Assembly (NCBI GenBank): GCA_008802785.1
Contig: VUYT01000016.1
Location: 124,001 to 188,000, forward strand
From: Symmetrospora coprosmae
Taxonomy: Eukaryota; Basidiomycota; Cystobasidiomycetes; Symmetrosporaceae
Length of the DNA stretch: 64,000 nt
Direction: 5' to 3'
Numbering within the stretch: the stretch's first letter is position 1; each line of letters begins with the position of its first letter. Shown one piece after another: positions 46,333 through 56,390 of this stretch. Under the pieces are notes generated by a model. The model worked only from the letters and a program-made list of their open reading frames with translations, was not told the origin of the DNA and ran no database searches. A program made the translations under genes and the position numbers.

Positions 46333-47053
46333 GCTGGTCGGCGGATGTTAGAAGAACTCTCGCAGTGCTACTCTGGTGCTGCCTGCGTGATCGCCTTTGC
46401 TCTTGCTCTTCTTCCGGCAGGATGGAGGAGGAAAAGCTGCAGGATCACGCTCGACGCGTCGACTTCTCCGGCGGGCCCGCACACGCGAGGCTCGCACAAT
46501 CAGGCGGGGAAACCCCAAAGTCCGGCGAGCGGGCGAATGGAGGACGCTGCAACAGTGACGGCGTACATCTGCACTACTCCACTCGCTGCAGACCCCAAAC
46601 CGGTCATTTGAAAATCACTTCAACTTCATTCACCCTATGGATACAAGCGGGGACAGCCGCAGATCGCAGCGCGTAAGCGTAAGCGTACAATGACAGAATG
46701 AGGATAGCGCTCGTGATCATGCTGCGACTGAAGTACGGGGATGCGATATTGATGTATGCACGAGCCTGCAAAGAAGGCACAGAAGGCTGGACGAGGTTAG
46801 TGTTAGCCTAGCTCGACCACCACGACTAGGTGCCATTTATGAGGAAATGCGAGAGACGGATAGGAGGGTGAACTCAGACAAAAAGGCAATACGAATGTGA
46901 TCCTCCTGCAGTCCGACTCTTGGTCGGACGTTCAGAACAGGTCTGAGATGTATAATCATCACTGTGCGTTGGTAGGACGCGGGCGTGGGGAAGGGAAGGG
47001 AACTGAGGAATGCGGGACGACATGACACTCACCTAGAAGGACTGAAGATCATG
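46333..47053. other. Intergenic region between calcipressin and secreted-protein genes
   Basis: About 720 bases, the longest gene-free stretch after 6.6-7.4 kb. Short open frames only; AT-richer near 46680-46960. It should hold the promoter of the secreted-protein gene and the calcipressin 3'UTR. Confidence 0.3.
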
Positions 47054-48061
47054 TCAAGCGAGTGGTGGCCTCGGCGTGCGGTCTATGCGGGGACCAGTGG
47101 GAGGAAATTCGAAAGACCCCTGCATCGACTCAACGGTAGCCTTGACGCGAGATATGGAGCCGGCAGACGAGCGTCGCTGTATAGAGAAAGCGTCCGCTAT
47201 GCTGAGCCCGCCGCGTTCTCCATCCCCGCCTTCTTGTTGACCCCCATCAAGGTCAGACACCATGACGCTAGGGAGGTCGCCAGACTCGGTGCGGCGATGC
47301 GGGATGATCAGTGTGTCTCGAGGCGAGGCTGGCCCTGACCGTCCGAGACTGCTGAGGGAGCCATCCGTTGTCGCGTCGTGCGTCCCACTTTCAGTAGAAT
47401 CCCCTACGGCACCTTCGCGGTCTTGCAAAGCAGAGAGGCTGGAGAGCGCGCGGGCGAGATCGTCGGCCAGAGTGTCTAGATTGGGCGGATCTTCTCGTAT
47501 CTGCTCCCATCCAACAGGTGGTGATCCAGGTGGCGAAATCAGGAAGTTCTTGTCAGAGGCGGGCACTTCCAGATGATGCGAGTGTCGACCGTCAGGGAGC
47601 GAGTCCGGATGAGTGTACCGGCCGCGATAGACTCTCAGTATGGATGAACTGCGGTGGGTAGAAATCCAGACGAAGATGCTCAGCAGCTTGCACGAGGCAG
47701 CTGACCTATGCGTACGAGCTCGGGCCCACCTTGGCTGATCAGAGGAGGCAGACGAAGGCGACGCCGGGGACGAGCCGCCGCTGGCGAAGCCTTCGACCAG
47801 AGTGTGATCCATGCCATTCTTTGCCTCCTCTGCGCTGTGCACGTCTCTGTACACAACGACGACCCTCTCGAAGCTCAACAGCGGGACCCACGCCTCGACC
47901 CGCCCAAACCGCTCGAAAAATTCCCGCAGCGACGGCGTCACGGCAGGATGGAGCAGGCCGGAGGGGACATTGGTCACGATGAGGGTGTTTGTTGCTTCCG
48001 TCTGCACGGTCGCCTGTTCGCTTGACGCTGCGCCATGGCGGATCTCTGGGGCTGCGACCAT
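47054..48061 (-). CDS. RCN1: Calcipressin (regulator of calcineurin)
   Basis: Binds and modulates the phosphatase calcineurin. Exons are 48061-47706 and 47648-47054, giving 316 residues. Features: an RRM-like fold (NTLIVTNVPSGLL, LREFFERFGRVEAWV, FERVVVVYRDVHSAEEA), a second strand LRVYRGRY, and the diagnostic phospho-motif FLISPPGSPPVGWEQ. The end GPRIDRTPRPPLA corresponds to the C-terminal basic/proline docking segment. A Ser/Asp-rich insert separates the two. The start at 48061 is the first suitable in-frame ATG I found. Confidence 0.9.
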   Translation of the reverse strand: MVAAPEIRHGAASSEQATVQTEATNTLIVTNVPSGLLHPAVTPSLREFFERFGRVEAWVPLLSFERVVVVYRDVHSAEEAKNGMDHTLVEGFASGGSSPASPSSASSDQPRWARARTHRSAASCKLLSIFVWISTHRSSSILRVYRGRYTHPDSLPDGRHSHHLEVPASDKNFLISPPGSPPVGWEQIREDPPNLDTLADDLARALSSLSALQDREGAVGDSTESGTHDATTDGSLSSLGRSGPASPRDTLIIPHRRTESGDLPSVMVSDLDGGQQEGGDGERGGLSIADAFSIQRRSSAGSISRVKATVESMQGSFEFPPTGPRIDRTPRPPLA

Positions 48062-48402
48062 TTGCTCGACACCTTCTGAGCGGTTGGAGAGGAGGAGAGG
48101 GGCGGCCAAGGGCTGGACGCCTCCTCATCGTTGAGCTCTGGCCAGCCGTGCATCACCCATCTCCGCGATTCTCCACCATGACACTCTCTCTATAGGATCC
48201 CGTACTCCTTATCGCTCCTCTCTCGTCTTCTCCTTCGGGCTGGCTTGAGCATTCCCTGGACGTCTCAGTTGGACGCAGCGCGCGAATTCGGGGTGTGTTC
48301 GGATTTCAAGACGTCTGGCTGGCAACTCGGTGGCAGAACGGCGTCAACTCACGCCGTCTCAAGCGTTCACCTACGCATCGTTGTTAGGCCCTCTTCGCCC
48401 CC
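48062..48402. promoter_or_regulatory. Divergent promoter region, RCN1 / ISM1
   Basis: About 340 bases between head-to-head genes; no coding, RNA or repeat signal noticed. Confidence 0.3.
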
Positions 48403-51400
48403 ATGTCGCGCTTTCTTGCGAGCTCGTCGGCCCTTTCCCGTTTATCCCTGCGCCCCGCCAGCTCGACGTGTCTGTGCTTGACAGTATCCCCTACTTTTCC
48501 GCGTCGCCGACCTCTCCATACCTCTGCGTCTACCTCCGAGCAAGACGCCAGCGCGAAAAGCTCAAATAGCAAGGCCTATCATGGCACCCTGCACCTACCC
48601 AAGACCGCCTTTCCTCTTCGCGCGGATGCAGCGAGCAGGGAGAGGCTCTTCACGGAGCGCATGACAGAGGAGCTGTATCAGTGGCAGGTGCGTGCCATGC
48701 CAGGCGCGGCGCGTTCTGCAAGCTCATTACATTCGCACCGTGCCCTCACGCAGTGGGACCAGAAAGAGAGGCCACTTTTCGTACTTCATGATGGCCCGCC
48801 CTACGCCAACGGCAACTTACACATAGGTATGCACCACTAATATGTGGCCTCTGCACGGGAGCATCGTCTGATCAGGATGCAGGGACGTAGGTCACGCTCT
48901 GAACAAGATCCTGAAGGATGTCATCAATCGCTACAAGGTTGCGCGAGGCTATCGAGTTCAGTCAGTTGATAGTCTCGCTCGTCGGCATCTTCCGGCGCAG
49001 CTCCCGTCTGATGCGAAAGACATTCCTACTCGGCACGTAGCTACAGGCCCGGCTTCGACTGTCACGGTCTTCCGATTGAGCACAAAGCTCTCCAGCAGCT
49101 AGAGGCGGACCACCGGGAGATGTCTCCACTCGAAGTGCGAAAGGTGGCGCGAAAGACGGCACAGAAAGCTATCGCAGTGCAGAAGAAGGAGTTCAAATCA
49201 TTCGCGCTGATGTGCGACTGGGACCAGGTCTACCAGACTTTCGGTTCGTTGCGAGTAGCTGCTCGTCACATCAGCATCGAGCACACTCATGATGGTGCTG
49301 ATCTGCTGCCCTGTCTGCAGATAAGGAATACGAAGTCAGGCAATTGCGCGTCTTCCAAGAGATGGTCCAGAAAGGTGCGGTCAGCAGGCGTGTTTTGTGG
49401 AATCACGTTGGGCTTGAGTAGAATGGCTTAATCAATATACGCGCTTCATTCAGGCCAGATATTCCGGGCGGTCAAGCCTGTGCTTTGGTCTCCTTCTTCC
49501 AGGACAGCCCTTGCCGAAGCCGAGATCTCATACAAGGATGACCACGTTAGCGAAAGCGTCTTCGTCCGCTTCCGTATAATGGAGCTTGGTCGCACCTTGC
49601 CCGCCTATGTGAGCAAGGAAGAGCTGCACAGGGTGAATCTGGTCATCTGGACGACCACCCCTTGGACCCTGCCTGCCAACCGTGTAAGCTGTTCACGGAT
49701 GCTTGACCCGTTCAACCCTCTTTGAAGACTACTAACGCAATGCTCGTGACGGTATTCACAGTTCATGGCGTATTCTCCGACCCTGGAATACTGCTTGGGG
49801 CGGTGTCGGGGTTCGCGCGAGCTTGTGATTGTGGCCGCGAACCGAGTGGACTACCTCAGCAAGACTATCGGCCAGGAGATCGAAATCCTCTATACGGCAT
49901 TAGGTACGTCGTCATGATCGCCCTCACAAAATGCAGCTGCACGACTAACCTGTCGGCTGTCGTCGCGGTGATCAGGCGATAAGCTATTGTCGGGCGTTAC
50001 ATACTGCCCGCCCTTCCAGGAGTGGCGCCTGCAAGAACCTGATTGCGGCCTGCCCCTATTGTCAGCACCATACGTAACGGACGAGTCTGGGACAGGTCTC
50101 GTGCATGGCGCTCCAGCACATGGTGTCGAGGACTACCAGGTCTTCAAAGCGAGCCCCTGGGGTGCCGATCAGGAGAGCCTGGCGTCCCCAGTCAATGAGG
50201 ACGGCCTCTTTACCAGTCAAGACCACGGCTTCGCCAACCCTGTGGACCTCATGCGCCTCGTGGGCAAGAGCGTCCTCGAGGATGGCTCAAAAGAAGTCAT
50301 CACGATGCTCGAGGAGCGGCAATACCTTGTTGCAAAGCAAAAGATCCGCCACAAGTATCCCTATGACTGGAAGACGAAGCAACCTGTCATCATCCGCGCA
50401 ACACCGCAGTGGTTCGCCAGCATAGATCAGATCAAAGCATCGGCAGTGCAGGCGCTCGCGAATGATGTCGCGTTTGTACCGGAGCAAGGTGGGTCACGGT
50501 AGCTGTTGGAGGCTACAACTTCCTCCATCCAACGTAGATTGCTCCCGTTTCCAGGCTTCAATCGGTTGAAAGCCTTTGTCGAGGGGCGCTCAGAATGGTG
50601 CATATCGCGACAGCGAGCGTGGGGCGTCCCAATACCTGTCGTCTACGAGGTGCACGGCGGAGAGAGTTCGCCCTTGCTTTCCCACGACAACATCGAGCAT
50701 GTCATTGCGACCCTCGCGGAGAAGGGCTTTGACTACTGGTGGGAGGGGCCAGCGCACGAGTTCCTTCCGAGCACTTTCGAGAGGAGGCCGAGCATGGAAT
50801 ACGTCAAAGGGACGGACACGATGGACGTCTGGCTTGACAGCGGTGTTTCTTGGGCTACGATCGCGGAAGAGCTCGAGCAGGAAGGCTGTGGGCGTCGACT
50901 GCCTGTTGCGGACGTCTACCTGGAAGGATCGGATCAGCACCGGGGCTGGTTCCAATCATCCCTTCTGACCAGCATGGCAATCAATGGCGTACCTCCATTC
51001 AAGAATGTCATCACACACGGTTTTGTCCTCGATGAGAAGGGCGTCAAGATGAGCAAGTCTGTCGGTAACGTTATCAGCCCACTGACGGTCATCAACGGCG
51101 GAAAGGTGAGGCAAGGCGACCTGCGCCGTGCGATTTCGCCGTGACGCGTGAACTAACTGCCATGCGTCCACACGACAGGACAAGGCGAAAGAGCCGGCTC
51201 TGGGAGCGGATACTTTGCGATTCTGGGCAGCATCGGCTGGGTACACTCGCGAGGTCAACATCTCTTTCGGTATCCTAGCGTCGGCGGCTGAGGGCCTTCG
51301 CAAGATTCGCAATACGGCACGCTTCATCTTAGGCAATCTCGCATCATCAGAATTGGTTGCAGAGACCAGCGTGGCTCATTCTTTGAGTTTCGTACGTGAG

Positions 51401-52510
51401 ACTGCGCAACGAGCGCTTGATGCGAAGCTGGGCTGACGCAAGTCTTACTCCGTCTACAGGCCGATCGCTTTGTTCTGCACGAGCTTTCGTCGCTCGGCCA
51501 GCAAGCCGAACGTGCATACGATGGCTTCCAGTTCAATCGTGCTATGGTTCAGCTCGGCAACTTTTGCAATACGACATTGTCCTCCTTCTACTTTGACGCG
51601 GTCAAAGACAGCCTTTACGCGGACAGTCCGACCTCGCCTCGCAGACAAGCGATCATCTTCACTCTACAGCAGGTGCGTATTGGATCTGGGAAGGTAGATG
51701 TCGCTGGTGTTAGGCTAACGTCATGTCGCTGCGCCCACTTAGGTCCTTCCGGTCATCACCAGCATAGCAAGCCCGGTCGTCCCGCATCTGGCCGAAGACA
51801 TCTGGGAGCACTGGCCGGAAGCTATGCGACAAGCTAAAGACAATAGCTCGGTATCCAAGCAGGGCTGGTCGAGTGCTGTATGTCATTTCGAGGCCAGGCA
51901 CACCCGTATTGCCCACAGTCATAATTGACGCTGCCCTCATCCAAATGAGCAGGACCCGAAATGGCTCAATGACAAGGTGGCCAACCAGATGGATCTCCTG
52001 AGAGCCATCAAGAGCGAAGTGATGGTCCTACTCGAACAAGCGCGGAAGGAGAAGTAAGCTGGCGACCGTGCGCAGGCACAGAAGGGCTGGCATGGAAACT
52101 GACAGTGGCGCTCTCGAAAACAGGCACATTGGCAGCTCAAGTGAAGCCGAGGTGGATGTGTACGTCGAGTCCGATGCGCTGTCGGACACGAGAACGACTT
52201 TATCGGAGCATTGTGAGCTGCATCAATGCCGATTCCCTCAATGGGCTGCCCATACTGACGATGTCGTCCCTGATCAGCGGACGTGCTCAACACGCTTTTC
52301 GCCGTATCCAAGGTGAATCTGATTCAAGGGGAGAGTGCATCGAGCATAAAGCCAGGCGGTACTTGGGAGTTCTCGAGAAAGGTGGAGAAGCAGGGCGTTG
52401 CTGTTCGAGCTCGCCAAAGCAGCCTTGCCAAGTGCCCGCGCTGCTGGCTTCACATGCGCGAGACAGAGGAGGAGACGTGTAGACGGTGTAGGGATGTTCT
52501 CAGTCCATAG
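48403..52510 (+). CDS. ISM1: Mitochondrial isoleucyl-tRNA synthetase
   Basis: Charges tRNA-Ile in mitochondria. About 14 exons with short introns. The N-terminus ([20 protein letters not shown]) is a typical targeting peptide. Class I motifs: [20 protein letters not shown] (HIGH), [22 protein letters not shown], the editing region [54 protein letters not shown] and [14 protein letters not shown] (KMSKS). The end carries a zinc-binding tail, CPRCW then CRRC, which is the bacterial/mitochondrial IleRS type rather than the cytosolic one. Many exon ends were checked only by phase and motif continuity, so individual borders may be off by a few bases. Confidence 0.93.
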
Positions 52511-52683
52511 TAGGGCCGTATTCCACCGGTTTCGTTGTGATGTACAGCGAGTTTCCGCTGGCTCCCCGCCCTCGGCCTCCTGCTGCTACGCCTGTGTCTG
52601 GAGGCGCGCCCTGTCGACTTCGCTCCCACCACCAAATCCCGAGAGCCTTAGCAGCAGCGCGCATACGCAAGCAATAGTCCACA

Positions 52684-54375
52684 ATGGAGGATGCGACGCT
52701 GTACTCTGCTGACGCTCTCCGAGCAACAAAGCTGCAACTGAGTGAGTCTCCAGCCAGCTGTGCATTCGCACGCGCGCGCGTACAGGGCAGCCAGGCATCG
52801 CAGCGTGGACGCGTCGACAGCTCTGAGCTGACGGATGGATGAGACGCGCACCTCTACTCGCAGCGTCGACGAGCACGGCTTCGTCAGAGACATTCAACCC
52901 AGCCTTCATGTACCCTCTGGTCGGGGAGAACGAGACCATCTACGGCTATCGCTCCCTCATCCTCCGCCTCTATTTCGCCTCGGGCTCGCTTCGCAACTAC
53001 CTCGGCATAGAGTACGAGGGAGAACCGCTGGGAGGCGGCAAAGCGTTCGACATCAAGAAAGCCTTCCTCGAGAATATTCCCGAAGGTAGTCTTCTGCATG
53101 CTGTTTCGGCTCTCCGATAGCGAGGTCGATGGGCTGCTGATTTGAGCGACGCGTGTCGGCCCGCACAGACTTCGTGGAGGACCAGGACGCGTTCAAGGAG
53201 AGAGTCGAGCAGGACGAAGTGAGCTTCAAGCCTCTGGGAACAAAGATTGGCGAGTACGCTCGCCGCAAGAAGCACGCGTCGGGCGACAAGAGCAAGAGCA
53301 ACGGGAAAGGAAAGGGCAAAGCAGCGGTCGCCCCGGCCAGCAATGGCAAAGGCGCCTGGGAGAATTGCGAGACCGACGACGAGGAAGCGGTAGTGTTCGA
53401 AGCGTACCACACTCGCTTTGACACGCCCGGATGGAAGGAATACCATCGCCGCATGCAGGTCTTCGTCCTCATGTTCATCGAGGGTGGATCCTACATCGAC
53501 GAGGATGACGACCGATGGGAGTTTGTCTCCCTGTACGAGCGCAGAAAGAGTCAGGTCACAGAGTCTGGGTACACGTACCACTTTGTCGGCTATACAAGTC
53601 TGTACTCGTTCTTCCACTGGCCGGACAAGACCAGGCTGCGACTAGCGTAAGTGCCTCGACGTCTCCTAGTAACCTCCATGCGGCCAGCTCATCGCCTCGT
53701 CGCGCTCCCCAGACAATTCATCATCCTGCCGCCTTATCAGGGCGCAGGTCACGGATGTGAGTTCGGACCCGATGGCATGGGGAAGAACCGTAGACAGGTC
53801 ACCGGAGATTCCGTGGGCGTCGCTTGTGCCAAGACTGACACGCTTTTATCACTGTCCCCTTCACCTTCACCTTCACCACCCACTCAGCCACCTTCTACTC
53901 CCTCGTGTACCTCTATCTCCTCCAGCGCCCAGACATCGCCGAGCTCACGATCGAAGATCCGAGCGAAGCTTTCCAGGACATGCGCGACAAGTCCGACTAT
54001 CGCACACTCACAGCCGCCGGTACGTTCAAAGGCATCTCGGCGCCGCTGGAGGACGCGACATGGTACGAGACAACACGACGGGAGTGGAAGCTGGCGACGC
54101 GGCAGTTTGCGCGTGTGCTAGAGCTGGCGCTCCGCAAGCAGATCGCCGCGGGTGCCAATGGCAAGCAGAACGGTAAACCCGCGAAGGGCAAGGGCAAAAA
54201 GGCGCAGGACGCGGACAGGGATTACAGACTTCTCGTGAAGGAGCGTCTGCACAGGCAGAACTACGAGATCCTTGCTGCCATGGAGAAGCCAGAGAAGAAG
54301 GACACTCTGCAGCAGACGTACGAGAGTGTCGTGGACGAGTATGACAGACTTTTGGAGGAGATGAAGGAGATTTAG
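52684..54375 (+). CDS. HAT1: Histone acetyltransferase type B catalytic subunit HAT1
   Basis: Acetylates newly made histone H4. Exons are 52684-52741, 52864-53085, 53169-53646, 53713-53756 and 53888-54375, giving 429 residues. Family path: FNPAFMYPLVGENETIYGY, LYFASGSLRNYLGIEYE, DDRWEFVSLYERR, YTSLYSFFHWPDKTRLRL, and the acetyl-CoA loop QFIILPPYQGAGHGS split across two introns. Then LTIEDPSEAFQDMRDKSD, a HAT1 hallmark. There is a Lys/Gly-rich insert of about 30 residues (around residue 140) and a second Lys-rich insert near the C-terminus, both possibly nuclear signals. The intron before the last exon has repeated TTCACC units. Confidence 0.94.
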
Positions 54376-54582
54376 GGAGAGCGGCTACAGTAATGTGTCA
54401 TGCTGGCTACGAGAGACCAAAGCGGAGGAAGGGCTACTAGCGGGCTTCGGCGTGCGGACTTAGGCAAACAGGCAATAGAACACACACGGAGTGATATGGG
54501 CAACGTCCAGGCGACGATGGGCAAAACGCTTCTAAGCAGACCTCGTCTATGCATTGCGCTCTAGTCCATTTTACCGAAGATG

Positions 54583-56035
54583 CTACAGCTCCTGATGCTT
54601 GCCGTCGTAATGAGGAGCCTTGACCCCGAATGCATCGGCCAGCTTTTCGCGCGTAGACGCCTTGACGGCGCTCGGCAGCACGACGTTATACTCTACGAAG
54701 AGATCTCCAAAGTCGGAGCTATGATAGCGGGGGAGACCCTCGCCATGGAGAACGTTCACCTGTCCCGGCTGTATCGTCTCGCCCGGTGCGGGCGCCAAAC
54801 GGATGTTGTGCCCGTCGAGCCCTTTCACACGCCGTTCGAAGCCGAGGAGCGCCTCGGCAACGCTGATGGTCTCTGTCCAGTACAGGTTCTCCTTCTTCCG
54901 CCGGAACCCGCCGGGCGCCTTCCGACTCCGCACACGTATGACGAGGTCGCCTGCCTGGTAGTCCGGAGATTCGTCCGCTTCGCCTTCGTAGATGATCTCG
55001 GAGCCTTCTTCCAAGCCCCGATCAATGTCCACAGCGATTGTCGATGTTGACCGGATGATACGCTGCCCCTGACATGCAGGACATGAATGCTTGATGACGT
55101 TCCCACGGCCGTGGCAGTGATCACACTGCATTTGCATCTGCGGTGAGCGAAATGGCGTCAGCTTGACTCTGCGTGTAGTCGGCCAACATCAACGCACTTG
55201 TTGGTACATGCCAGGCATGCTAGGGGCGGAAAGGCAGCAAGTCAGCTTCGCTGCTGACGCTCTCGAAGAATGGTGCGACATACATCATCTGCTTGACTAT
55301 CCGGACGCCTCTGCCACCGCAAACGTGGCAGTCTACGACGTCCTTCTTGGACTTTGCGCCGGAACCGTCGCACTTCTCGCAAATCTGGTTCCGCTGTATT
55401 TGGATCTAGGAGAAACCCGACAACGAATACGTCTCAGTCGGGCGCCTGCATATCGCTTAAATGATAGCACGCCCCACCTCGTATGTCTTGCCGGAGTAGA
55501 CATCCTCGAGCTCAATCTCCATGTCCATGACGAGATTTGGGCCCTTTCGCGCCTGCTGCGACTGCTGCCCGCCAAAGAACTGTGAAAACATGTCGAAGGG
55601 ATTGTGGAAGCCTCCGCCTTGTCCTCCCTGCGCATGGTTCTTCAGGCCGTCGTGGCCATACTTGTCGTAGATTGCGCGTTTCTCCTCGTCGGACAGGATC
55701 TCGTACGCTGTAACAAGGCGATAGGAACAGGGCACGCGTCGGGTGGTCAGTTCTTTACGCTAGCCCAGAGCTGCGGTTCGCCCGATTCTCCAGCAGCTGG
55801 AGAAACGCCCGTGCTGACCTTCGCTTATCTCTCTGAACTTAGCTTCAGCCGCCTTGTCGCCGGGGTTGAGGTCAGGATGATGCTGCTTTGCGAGTCTCCG
55901 AAATGCCGACTTCACATCGCGCACGCTTGCACGAGGGGTGAGGCCTAGACGGGCGTACAGCTGCGAATGAACAGCCAGCGAGACCCTGACAAGTGCCAGC
56001 AGAGCAACGAGGACTGCGACGGAGTGTAAGCGCAT
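54583..56035 (-). CDS. SCJ1: ER-lumenal DnaJ co-chaperone SCJ1
   Basis: Partner of the ER Hsp70 BiP/Kar2. It starts with a signal peptide ([19 protein letters not shown]) followed directly by a J domain ([20 protein letters not shown], with HHPDLNPGD containing HPD). Next come a Gly/Phe linker ([14 protein letters not shown]), four CxxCxGxG zinc repeats ([32 protein letters not shown]), and a C-terminal substrate domain ([20 protein letters not shown]). First exons are 56035-55819 and 55707 onward; about six exons in all. The last residues are KHQEL, which would be a variant ER-retrieval signal of the HDEL/KDEL kind. The type I DnaJ layout with signal peptide identifies SCJ1. Confidence 0.93.
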
Positions 56036-56390
56036 CTGGAGATGTTAGAAGGGAGGGAAGGTGCGGACTTGCAGCCGCAACCTGAAACACGTGAGGCCGC
56101 GGGTACGGTCTGACTTGAACTGACTTCTGCACGGTGAGCAACAACATGAACGGCTGTCTGTGACGGGACTGCATGCTACTTCCTGCCTCTTGCTTTCTGA
56201 GTGCCTTCCTCCGGCCGCCTCGTTGCGTAGGCCACCCAAAGGGACCCCGAAAGCCGACACGATGACGGCTTCTGCGAAACCCCCTTCCCTCTCCTTTCCC
56301 TGATGTTCGATAGCAATGTTGCGTTCTGCTGCGTGTCTCGAGAGCTCTCATGAGCTCAGTGCAAACTCTTAGGAGAGTCATAAATCTCGG
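56036..56390. other. Short intergenic region
   Basis: About 350 bases between two minus-strand genes, SCJ1 start and the end of the repeat-protein gene; no coding signal. Confidence 0.3.
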
